Assembly: GCA_944387555.1 (NCBI GenBank)
Contig: CALXFH010000001.1
Coordinates: forward strand, 18,849 to 82,848
DNA length: 64,000 bases
Source of the DNA: an uncultured Clostridia bacterium
Lineage (GTDB): Bacteria; Bacillota; Clostridia; TANB77; CAG-508
Reading direction: 5' to 3'
Below, one piece after another: positions 49,401 to 57,811 of this stretch (the first letter of the stretch is position 1; each line of letters starts with the position of its first letter). A program made the position numbers and the translations under genes. The notes under the pieces were generated by a model. The model saw only the letters and a list, made by a program, of their open reading frames with translations. It searched no databases and had not been told where the DNA came from.

Positions 49401-49947
49401 GCTTTTGAACAGTGTAAACTTCATTAAACTCCTCATTTTCTGTCCCATCTATTAATATTTTTATACTATTTACTTCATTTAATTGTGTTAATGTATTTAC
49501 TATAGAATTTATTAAATTTTCTTTTGCTTTTTCATCTGTTTTATCATAATTTAAAAAGTCAGATGAAAAAGTTAGTGTTAGACAATCTCCTTCTAGTTGT
49601 GTGCTTAACAACTTTGTATTTTCTGGAATAATTCTTTCTTTTCCTTCATCTTTGGGTCCTTCTATTAATAAATCTACTATTTTTTCATATGGATTTTCTA
49701 ATATTTCCTTTATATCTACTAACCTTGCTTCTGGCTCTAACTCTTTAGTTTCTTTGTTAGGAAAATATAAACTTACAATTGTTTGTCTTGATTGTTCTTC
49801 TGATATTTCTTCTTGAGGTGTGTATTCTTCTACAATTTGTTGTTCTTCCGTTTTATTTTTTCTTAAATAATTAATTAAAAAATATCCACCAACTACCAAA
49901 ATTATAAGTAAAATAGAAAATATTATAATTATTTTTTTATTTTTCAT
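49390..49947 (-). CDS. GerMN domain protein
   Basis: A 185-residue membrane-anchored protein (IIIIFSILLIILVVGGYFLI) with one GerMN domain: TIVSLYFPNKETKELEPEAR, YEKIVDLLIEGPKDEG, LTLTFSSDFLNYD, NSIVNTLTQLNEVNSIKILI. GerM-type proteins assist spore germination and SpoIIIA channel assembly. Start at 49947 has AGGAGG; the longer frame lacks one. Confidence 0.88.
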   Translation of the reverse strand: MKNKKIIIIFSILLIILVVGGYFLINYLRKNKTEEQQIVEEYTPQEEISEEQSRQTIVSLYFPNKETKELEPEARLVDIKEILENPYEKIVDLLIEGPKDEGKERIIPENTKLLSTQLEGDCLTLTFSSDFLNYDKTDEKAKENLINSIVNTLTQLNEVNSIKILIDGTENEEFNEVYTVQKPTS

Positions 49948-50105
49948 TTTATCCTCCTTCTTCTTTTTTATTATTATATTCAATTTTATTATTTGTTTGT
50001 CCTTTTTAGAACATGAATTTCAATTCATTTTTTACATATATTTTACATTTATTTTAATAGTATTATTATTTTTGCTTTTGCTCTGTTTTTTACAATATTT
50101 TACAT

Positions 50106-50134
50106 TTGACAAAATGCCGATTTCCGTATAAAAT
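50106..50134 (+). promoter_or_regulatory. Predicted promoter of the activase-like gene
   Basis: TTGACA (50106-50111), 17-bp spacer, TAAAAT (50129-50134). Confidence 0.6.
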
Positions 50135-50182
50135 TAAGGTGTTGAAAAGTATATTTATATAGACAGAAAGGAAGATTTTGTC

Positions 50183-53100
50183 ATGAATAATGAATTATTA
50201 CATGTAGGTCTTGATGTGGGCTCTACAACTGTAAAGATTATAGTTATGGATAAGGACCTAAATACCATATATAAAAACTATCAAAGACACTTTTCAGATA
50301 CAAAAAATACTGTATGTAGTGTCTTAGAAGATTTATTATTAAAATATCCAAATAACACATACACACTAGCTTTAACAGGTTCTGGTGCTATGTCTGCTGC
50401 TAAATTTTTAGGGGTAGACTTTATTCAAGAGGTTGTTTCTTGTAAAAGAGCTGTTGAAAAATACATACCAAGAACTGATGTTGTAATTGAGCTTGGTGGT
50501 GAAGATGCAAAGATTATTTATTTTGACCAATCTATAGAGCAACGTATGAATGGTACTTGTGCTGGTGGTACAGGTGCGTTCTTAGACCAAATGGCATCAC
50601 TACTTCATACTGATACTCAAGGATTAAATGAGCTTGCAAAAAATTACAAGACTATTTATCCTATTGCATCTCGTTGTGGTGTTTTTGCTAAAACTGATAT
50701 TCAACCTTTAATTAACGATGGTGCTGCAAAAGAAGATATTGCTGCATCTATTTTCCAAGCTGTTGTAAACCAAACTATTAGTGGTTTAGCTTGTGGAAGA
50801 CCAATTAGGGGTAATGTTGCATTTTTAGGAGGGCCACTTAATTATTTACCAGAATTACGTAAAAGATTTATAGAAACTCTTCATTTAAAGGATGATGAAA
50901 TTATAGTACCAGAAGAAGCTCATCTTTTAGTTGCTAAAGGTGCTGCTTTAGATTCTATAAATACAACTCCTATTACACCTGATGAATTAGCTAAGAAAAT
51001 TCAAAATTTAAGAGTTTCTCATGATAATACTTCAAAACCATTAGCCCCATTATTTAAAAATGATGATGAATATAAAGCTTTTAAAGAAAGACATGAAAAA
51101 GATAAGGTAAAAAGAGGAGATTTAGCTTCATACCAAGGTGATTGTTATCTTGGAATTGATGCTGGTTCTACAACTACAAAACTAGTGTTAATTGATAGAG
51201 ATGGAAACCTTCTTTATTCTTTATATGGAAGCAATGAAGGAAACCCTTTAAAAAGTGTTATGGCAATGCTAAAAAAACTATATCATGAATTACCAGAAAA
51301 AGCAGTTTTAAGATATAGTGGTGTTACTGGATATGGTGAGCAGTTGATACAAACAGCTTTAAACGTTGACTTAAATGAAATAGAAACTATTGCACATTAT
51401 ACTGCTGCTAAAGAATTCGAGCCAGATGTTACAAGTATCGTTGACATCGGTGGTCAAGATATGAAATATATTAAAATGAAAAATGGTTCAATTGATAATA
51501 TTATGCTTAATGAGGCTTGTTCTTCAGGTTGTGGTTCTTTTATAGAAACTTTTGCTAAAAGTTTAAATATAGAGATTTCAGAATTTGTAAAAGAAGCCAT
51601 TAAATCTAAAACACCTGTTGACTTAGGTTCTAGATGTACTGTATTTATGAATTCTAAGATTAAACAAGCTCAAAAAGAAGGATATTCTGTTGGAGATATC
51701 TCTGCAGGACTTTCATATTCTGTTATTAAAAATGCTATACAAAAAGTTATGAAAGTAAGAGACGTAGAAACATTAGGAGACCATATTGTTGTACAAGGTG
51801 GAACTTTCTATAATGATGCAGTTTTACGTGCTTTTGAATTAATAGTTGGTAAAGATGTTGTAAGACCAGATATAGCAGGTCTTATGGGTGCTTATGGTAT
51901 GGCTCTTTTATCTAAAGAACAATATGAAGCAAACCTTGATATGGAATATAGATCTACTATTTTAAAAGAAGATGAATTAGATAAGTTAGAAATCAAAGTT
52001 ACACATACACGTTGTGGTATCTGTGAAAACCATTGTAAATTAACTATAAATAGATTTAGTAATGGTCAAATACATGTATCTGGTAACCGTTGTGAAAGAG
52101 GAGCTGGTGCTATTACAAAGAAAAAGGATTTACCAAATTTAGTTCAATATAAATATAAGAGAATTTTTGATTATACACCTCTAGAAGAACAATATGCTAC
52201 AAGAGGAACTATTGGTATTCCTAGAGTTTTAAATATGTATGAGGATTATCCTTTCTGGTTTACTTTCCTAACTAGCTTAGGATTTAGAGTAATAATATCA
52301 GAAAAAAGTACTCGTGCAACTTATGAAAAAGGTATGGAATCTATGCCTTCTGAATCTGTTTGTTATCCTGCAAAACTTTCTCATGGACATGTAGAAAGTT
52401 TACTAGAACAAGGTATTAAAACAATATTCTATCCTTGTATTCCATATTCTAGAAAAGAATATGAAAAAGCAGATAACCATTATAACTGTCCTATAGTTAT
52501 TTCTTATTCAGAGGTTTTAAAGAACAATGTAGAAGACTTAAAAGCTCCTGGTGTTAAATTTATTAACCCATTCCTTCCTCTTGATAAGAAAAACTTAGTT
52601 AAGAAAATATTAGAATTAGATGAATTTAAAGAATACAACTTTACAAAAGCTGAATTAGAGGAAGCTGCTGACAAGGCAGAGGCCGAATATCAAAAATGTA
52701 AGGCTGATATTAGACAAAAAGGTGCTGAAACTGTTAAATACATAGAAGAAAATAATTTAAAGGGAATTGTACTAGCAGGACGTCCTTATCATGTAGACCC
52801 TGAAATTAACCACGGTATTGATACTTTAATTACTTCTCTTGGTTTATGTGTTTTAACAGAAGACAGTGTTTCTGATAAAACAGAAGCAAAAAGGCCTTTA
52901 AGAGTTGTTGACCAATGGGTATTCCATGCAAGACTTTATGCTGCAGCTGACTTTGTTGGAAAACACGACTCATTAGAATTAGTACAACTAAATTCATTTG
53001 GTTGTGGTGTAGATGCTGTAACTACTGACCAAGTAGAAGAAATACTTTCTAGCTATGGTAAGATGTATACTTTAATTAAAATAGATGAAGTAAATAACTT

Positions 53101-54514
53101 AGGTGCTGTACGTATTCGTATTCGTTCACTTATTGCTAGTATGAAGAAACGTGAACAAGAAAAAATAGAAGCAAAAGCTGATGGAGATTACGGAATTCAC
53201 AAAAAGATATTTACTAAAGATATGAAAAAGGAATATACTATATTATTCCCTCAAATGGCACCTATACATTTTGAACTTTTAGAAACTGCTGCTAGAGCTT
53301 CTGGATATAATATAGAGCTTTTGAGAAATTGTACTCAAAAAACAGTTGATACTGGTCTTAAATATGTAAATAATGATGCTTGTTATCCATCTATATTAGT
53401 TACAGGCCAAATGATTGAAGCTCTTCAATCTGGAAAATATGACGTTAATAAAACTGCTTTAATTATTTCACAAACTGGTGGTGGATGTAGAGCAACTAAT
53501 TATATAGGATTTATTAGAAAAGCTTTAAAAGATGCAGGATTCCCAAATGTTCCTGTAATATCTCTAAACTTTGTTGGTATGGAAAAAATGCCAGGATTTA
53601 AACTAACAGTTCCACTTATTGAAAGATTATTTAAAACTGTAGTTTATGCTGACCTTTTACAAAAAATGCTAACTAAGAATAGAGCTTATGAGGTACATAA
53701 AGGTGAAACTAAAGAACTATTTGATAAGTGGATGGAAAAATGTAAAAAACTTCTTACAAAATCTACTAATAAAGAATTTAAACAAAGTATTTATGATATT
53801 GTAAATGATTTTGAAAAAATTGAATTAGATACATCAGTTGAAAAACCTAAAGTTGGTATTGTTGGTGAAGTTTTAATTAAATATCATCCATTTGGAAATA
53901 ACCATGTTGCAGATATCTTAGAACAAGAAGGTGCAGAAGTTATTTTACCTGACTTTATGGGATTTGTTAAATTTATGGCAACACATAAAATCACTTTTAA
54001 CAAGTTATTAAATACAAATAAAACTTCATCTAAAATCAGTAAAGTAGCTATTAAATTAATTGATATACTAGAAAAAGATGTTAAAATTGCTTTAGCAAAT
54101 TCTAAGAAAGGTTATTTACAACCATGTGACATTTGGGAGTTAGAAGATAAAGTTAAGGATATTTTATCTATTGGTAACCAAACAGGTGAAGGTTGGTTCT
54201 TAACTGCTGAAATGATTGAATATATTGAGCATGGTATTCCAAATATTGTTTGTGTTCAACCATTTGCATGTCTTCCTAACCATGTTGTTGGTAAAGGTGT
54301 TATTAAAACTATTCGTAGTAAATATCCTGAAGCTAACATCTCACCTATTGATTATGATCCAGGTGCAAGTGAAGCTAACCAAACTAACAGAATTAAACTT
54401 CTTATGACTGTTGCTAAAGACAATCTAAAGGCTAAACAAAATAGAAAAAAAGCTATTGATAAAGAAAATGAGGAAGAAAATAGAAATACAGAAGAAACTA
54501 AAGTTGCAAATTAG
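50183..54514 (+). CDS. Giant 2-hydroxyacyl-CoA dehydratase activase-like protein
   Basis: A 1443-residue fusion. Two tandem BadF/HgdC-type ASKHA ATPase domains (VGLDVGSTTVKIIV... NGTCAGGTGAFLDQMASLL and SRCGVFAKTDIQP near residues 5-270; LGIDAGSTTTKLVLIDRDG... DIGGQDMKYIK and NEACSSGCGSFIETFAKS near 320-590) are followed by a DUF2229/HgdB-like half (TRCGICENHCKLTINRFS; YPAKLSHGHVESLLEQGI; CYPSILVTGQMIEALQ). Cysteines in the ATPase domains can bridge a [4Fe-4S] cluster. Relatives act as ATP-driven reductive activators, but the substrate of this large form is not established. Single-gene transcript ending in a strong terminator. Confidence 0.9.
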   Translation: MNNELLHVGLDVGSTTVKIIVMDKDLNTIYKNYQRHFSDTKNTVCSVLEDLLLKYPNNTYTLALTGSGAMSAAKFLGVDFIQEVVSCKRAVEKYIPRTDVVIELGGEDAKIIYFDQSIEQRMNGTCAGGTGAFLDQMASLLHTDTQGLNELAKNYKTIYPIASRCGVFAKTDIQPLINDGAAKEDIAASIFQAVVNQTISGLACGRPIRGNVAFLGGPLNYLPELRKRFIETLHLKDDEIIVPEEAHLLVAKGAALDSINTTPITPDELAKKIQNLRVSHDNTSKPLAPLFKNDDEYKAFKERHEKDKVKRGDLASYQGDCYLGIDAGSTTTKLVLIDRDGNLLYSLYGSNEGNPLKSVMAMLKKLYHELPEKAVLRYSGVTGYGEQLIQTALNVDLNEIETIAHYTAAKEFEPDVTSIVDIGGQDMKYIKMKNGSIDNIMLNEACSSGCGSFIETFAKSLNIEISEFVKEAIKSKTPVDLGSRCTVFMNSKIKQAQKEGYSVGDISAGLSYSVIKNAIQKVMKVRDVETLGDHIVVQGGTFYNDAVLRAFELIVGKDVVRPDIAGLMGAYGMALLSKEQYEANLDMEYRSTILKEDELDKLEIKVTHTRCGICENHCKLTINRFSNGQIHVSGNRCERGAGAITKKKDLPNLVQYKYKRIFDYTPLEEQYATRGTIGIPRVLNMYEDYPFWFTFLTSLGFRVIISEKSTRATYEKGMESMPSESVCYPAKLSHGHVESLLEQGIKTIFYPCIPYSRKEYEKADNHYNCPIVISYSEVLKNNVEDLKAPGVKFINPFLPLDKKNLVKKILELDEFKEYNFTKAELEEAADKAEAEYQKCKADIRQKGAETVKYIEENNLKGIVLAGRPYHVDPEINHGIDTLITSLGLCVLTEDSVSDKTEAKRPLRVVDQWVFHARLYAAADFVGKHDSLELVQLNSFGCGVDAVTTDQVEEILSSYGKMYTLIKIDEVNNLGAVRIRIRSLIASMKKREQEKIEAKADGDYGIHKKIFTKDMKKEYTILFPQMAPIHFELLETAARASGYNIELLRNCTQKTVDTGLKYVNNDACYPSILVTGQMIEALQSGKYDVNKTALIISQTGGGCRATNYIGFIRKALKDAGFPNVPVISLNFVGMEKMPGFKLTVPLIERLFKTVVYADLLQKMLTKNRAYEVHKGETKELFDKWMEKCKKLLTKSTNKEFKQSIYDIVNDFEKIELDTSVEKPKVGIVGEVLIKYHPFGNNHVADILEQEGAEVILPDFMGFVKFMATHKITFNKLLNTNKTSSKISKVAIKLIDILEKDVKIALANSKKGYLQPCDIWELEDKVKDILSIGNQTGEGWFLTAEMIEYIEHGIPNIVCVQPFACLPNHVVGKGVIKTIRSKYPEANISPIDYDPGASEANQTNRIKLLMTVAKDNLKAKQNRKKAIDKENEEENRNTEETKVAN

Positions 54515-54557
54515 TATCTCTTAACCATTTATATTAAAAAATATAACTAATTAAAGA

Positions 54558-54596
54558 TTAAAACAACTCTATAAATTAGAGTTGTTTTAATTTTTC
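54558..54596 (+). terminator. Terminator after the activase-like gene
   Basis: Fourteen-bp perfect stem TTAAAACAACTCTA/TAGAGTTGTTTTAA followed by TTTTTC. Confidence 0.85.
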
Positions 54597-54844
54597 TATA
54601 TTATATACAAAAAGTTGCATATACAGATTTAAACTTTTTGACTTTGTAATTCTCTTTAAAATTGGTATTATTTCTGTTCTTTTAATTTTATCCAGATCAA
54701 GAAGTCCTATTGAGCTATCTACAACTTCAATCGAGTTTTATCACAATTATTTGCTATTTTCTCTTCTTTAAAAGTAACATTTATCACTCCTATATGCGCT
54801 GCTCCTTTTACCCCTCCACCTGCTAAACACAAACCATTTTCCAT
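54597..54844 (-). pseudogene. Patatin-like phospholipase remnant
   Basis: The minus strand from an ATG at 54844 reads MENGLCLAGGGVKGAAHIGV, the oxyanion-hole motif that opens bacterial patatin-like phospholipases (GGGxKGxxHxGV). The frame then breaks: the middle, including the expected GxSxG nucleophile, is missing, and a shifted frame continues SIEVVDSSIGLLDLDKIKRT and ILKRITKSKSLNLYM before a stop. It is a decayed gene by internal deletion and frameshift. The remaining 54845-54955 holds only the ribosome site of the next gene. Confidence 0.65.
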
Positions 54845-54955
54845 AAAAATCACATATTCTATCTTATGTTTTAATTTTTTAACTGTGATTTATTGAAGGT
54901 TTTTACGTTTTATGTTATATTAGTATTAAAGTAATTTAAAAGGAGACCTATACAA

Positions 54956-55627
54956 ATGAATAATTACTATAAAATATTAGAGGTTGATAGAGATGCTTCT
55001 TCTGAAGTAATAGAAAAAGCTTATAAAGCTTTAGCAAAGAAATATCATCCAGACTTACAAGAATCAAATATGAAGCAAGAAGCTGAAGAAAAGCTAAAGT
55101 TAATCAACGAAGCATATGAAATTCTTTCTAATCCTAATTCTAGGGCCAAATATGATGCCACATTAAAACAAAGTGAAGTTTCAGAAGAAGATTTTAATAG
55201 ATTATCAGAAGAAAATAGAAATTTATATAATGAAATTAATAAATTAAAAAATTATAATTCTAGAAGTACCTATAATACTACTAACACTGATAATAATACT
55301 CAAGATAATTATTATGAAGAAGACGCACTTAGAAGACAACAAGAAGAATACCAAAAACAATATGAAGAACAATTGGAATATCAAAACCAAATACAACAAG
55401 CAAGAGAAAAAGCCTATCATGATGCTTATATTCAAGATTTAAAAAATAGAGGTTACAAAATTAAATACAAAAAAACGCCAAAAGAATATTTTAAAAATTT
55501 TCTCGCTTTGATTATAACTATTGTTATACTTATAGCTCTTTGGCATATTCCTTTTATTCACAACTTCTTTATAAAGTTATATGAAGAAAATGGCATATTA
55601 CAATACATTGTAAATTTATTTACTTAA
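54956..55627 (+). CDS. Membrane-anchored J-domain protein
   Basis: A 223-residue protein with an N-terminal J-domain ([23 protein letters not shown] in [12 protein letters not shown]), a glutamine/asparagine-rich coiled middle ([20 protein letters not shown]), and one C-terminal membrane segment ([20 protein letters not shown]). It is tail-anchored with the J-domain in the cytoplasm, so it may recruit DnaK to the membrane. Start has AAGGAGA. It lies just before the convergent secretion operon. Confidence 0.88.
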   Translation: MNNYYKILEVDRDASSEVIEKAYKALAKKYHPDLQESNMKQEAEEKLKLINEAYEILSNPNSRAKYDATLKQSEVSEEDFNRLSEENRNLYNEINKLKNYNSRSTYNTTNTDNNTQDNYYEEDALRRQQEEYQKQYEEQLEYQNQIQQAREKAYHDAYIQDLKNRGYKIKYKKTPKEYFKNFLALIITIVILIALWHIPFIHNFFIKLYEENGILQYIVNLFT

Positions 55628-55640
55628 AATACATTATTTA

Positions 55641-55683
55641 AAAAGTAAAAATGGAAGATTAAAAATCTTCCATTTTACTTTTC
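55641..55683. terminator. Bidirectional terminator
   Basis: Long stem AAAAGTAAAAATGGAAGAT paired with its complement around a 5-base loop, between convergent genes and directly after the stop of the secretion operon. Confidence 0.8.
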
Positions 55684-55685
55684 TT

Positions 55686-57065
55686 TTACTGATTTACCTC
55701 AAAAGCTAATTTAAAATCTGTTCCTTCGTTTAATTGTACATAGAAATTCCAATCAAATGCATATCCTGATCCACCAGTTCCTTTACTTTCATCTACATAA
55801 AGACCTCCAGTTAAATCTGTTAAAGTAACTCCACATGAATATACGTTTCCTGTAACATCAAAACTATTTGCTTCAATATCATTATACTTATATGCATGTA
55901 GTTGTACATAGTTTTTAAAATCATCTATTGTTCTAAAATAGTTGCTCTTAAAATCTTCATCTAAAACATTATAAGCTGCTTGATAGTCTTGGTTGTTAAT
56001 CATTAAGACAAATTTGTTAATATTCATTTGTACTTTTGTTTGTTCATTTCCATTTTCATATTGCTGATTAAATGCATCTGTGTTTATAGTATATGTATCC
56101 AATTTTATTGACACATCCATTGGATTTCTTCCGTCAAAAATATATAATTTACCATATGCATCTCTACAAACATATTCATTGTAATCGTCATATCTATTTA
56201 CCATATATTGTTTTAGTTGTATAACTTTTACATCATTTATATTTTCTTGAATATATTGTTCATATGCTTCAAGACTTCCAAATCTTTTTTCTTTATATTC
56301 TTCATCCATCAAATCATAAATAATATCTGGTCTCCCTAAAGCTAATTTCTTATAGTAATCTAAATATCTCTGTGATATATACTCATCATTAATATTTATT
56401 TCTGTCAATATATTATTATCATTTTCAGGTATGTCAATTGCTTTGTTATCAATTTGTATATCATTTATATCTTGATATTGATTATCAAGAATTGGTTCAA
56501 CTGAAAATGTCTCATTATTTTCATTAATATTAATAATGATATATAAGTCTTTTAAGTAAGTATTTTCCATGTTTTCTTCTATTCCATATACCACATATCT
56601 TTTTGTTGAATCATCTTGGCTATTTAACACATTCATTTTTAATGGTACGAAAAATATAGTTTCACTTATATCATCAACATGGTCATATACATTATCTTGT
56701 GTAACACCATTATTCTGTATATATTCTTGACTTAATATATTATATATACTAAGTTTTATTGAATTTTGTAATTCTTCATTTTCAGTTGCTCCCATATTTT
56801 CTATATTAGCCTTATTAACTGCTCCTAAATATTGATTTACACAATTTACAACTGTAAAGAAATCGTCTATATCATCTACTTCATGAAGAGTTAGTCTATT
56901 AGTAATAATTTCTTGCGTTTCTATATCATTAGCTATTTCAGTATATTGTCCTGCTTCTGTATTATCTAATTCATTTTTTCTTTGAAATAGAAAAACTACT
57001 ATAGCTATAATTACAATAACCACAATTATAATTAATACTAACAATAAATATTTAAACTTTTTCAC
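55686..57065 (-). CDS. Single-pass NTF2-like protein of the secretion operon
   Basis: A 459-residue protein: N-terminal membrane segment (YLLLVLIIIVVIVIIAIVVFLF), a long acidic extracellular part, and a C-terminal domain whose helix FVLMINNQDYQAAYNVLDED, then YFRTIDDFKNYV, resembles NTF2-like folds. A second, similar segment (YYKKLALGRPDIIYDLMDEE, RFGSLEAYEQYIQ) precedes it. The paralogous pattern is also in the protein at 60613. VirB8/TcpC proteins have the same topology (one segment plus NTF2 domain), so a structural role in a Gram-positive type IV channel is plausible. Start is a GTG with AGGAGG. Last gene of the operon. Confidence 0.6.
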   Translation of the reverse strand: MKKFKYLLLVLIIIVVIVIIAIVVFLFQRKNELDNTEAGQYTEIANDIETQEIITNRLTLHEVDDIDDFFTVVNCVNQYLGAVNKANIENMGATENEELQNSIKLSIYNILSQEYIQNNGVTQDNVYDHVDDISETIFFVPLKMNVLNSQDDSTKRYVVYGIEENMENTYLKDLYIIININENNETFSVEPILDNQYQDINDIQIDNKAIDIPENDNNILTEININDEYISQRYLDYYKKLALGRPDIIYDLMDEEYKEKRFGSLEAYEQYIQENINDVKVIQLKQYMVNRYDDYNEYVCRDAYGKLYIFDGRNPMDVSIKLDTYTINTDAFNQQYENGNEQTKVQMNINKFVLMINNQDYQAAYNVLDEDFKSNYFRTIDDFKNYVQLHAYKYNDIEANSFDVTGNVYSCGVTLTDLTGGLYVDESKGTGGSGYAFDWNFYVQLNEGTDFKLAFEVNQ

Positions 57066-57079
57066 GAGTTACCTCCTTA

Positions 57080-57811
57080 TTATTTTGAATAGTCTATTCC
57101 TCCGTTCCAGCCCCAGCCTTTCCATTCGTATGTTGCTGCCCAAGAATCTAGAGACTGTATTTGGATTCCTCCAACATTTGATGCTACCTGACCATTTCCT
57201 ATATAAATTCCTACATGTCCTGCTTCATGACCACTACACATTGTTCTAGTTCCATCCGAATGAACAAATGCCTTGCCATAAACACAAGCACCTAATGGTA
57301 TATTGTTTTTATCTGTTGAAACTATCCAAGCATTTGCTGCTTCTGAAGCACATGGTTTTGTTTGCTGCGGTTGTTGTCCTGCATTAAGATAAACTCTTGA
57401 TACCCATGCTTGGCAATATCCTTTCCTTATTCCAAATGTATCTTGTGAAGATGCTATTTCTACAATTCTTTTTTGCATTTCTGTTGCTGTTCCATCTGTT
57501 GTTCCTGATGGTTTTTGGGCATCTTTAAATTGTTCATAATATTTTCTTGCTGCTTCTTGTCTAACAGCCAATCTTGGAACTCCTGGTCTTTCAAATATCC
57601 AACAGAATATTTCTGCTGCTTCTTCTGGTGTACTTGCATTTTTCCAATCTTCTGCTGTATATCCATGATTTCTCATTAAATTATATTCAGCATATCCATT
57701 AGCTCCTCCCCCTGGATTTAATTCTCCTAAAAGGAATTCTACTTGTGTATTTTCATCAGTCCAGTCAACACCTTTAGATGCCGCATACGCCTTTAATGCT
57801 GTATTTCTTCC
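57080..57811 (-). CDS. Multidomain cell-wall hydrolase, part after the CGG frameshift
   Basis: The C-terminal 243 residues. They start in the second half of the phage-type lysozyme domain (GRNTALKAYAASKGVDWTDE, VEFLLGELNPGGGANGYAEY, NLMRNHGYTAEDWKNASTPE, EEAAEIFCWIFERPGVPRLA) and end in a CHAP/NlpC-like domain (GIRKGYCQAWVSRVYLNAG with the cysteine, EAGHVGIYIGNGQVASN with the histidine). The frame is continuous with the gene part at 57774-60602 if the C of the CGG at 57812-57810 is skipped; the joined length gives exactly 1174 codons including the stop. Without the shift this part has no start with a good ribosome site. Confidence 0.82.
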   Translation of the reverse strand, partial: GRNTALKAYAASKGVDWTDENTQVEFLLGELNPGGGANGYAEYNLMRNHGYTAEDWKNASTPEEAAEIFCWIFERPGVPRLAVRQEAARKYYEQFKDAQKPSGTTDGTATEMQKRIVEIASSQDTFGIRKGYCQAWVSRVYLNAGQQPQQTKPCASEAANAWIVSTDKNNIPLGACVYGKAFVHSDGTRTMCSGHEAGHVGIYIGNGQVASNVGGIQIQSLDSWAATYEWKGWGWNGGIDYSK

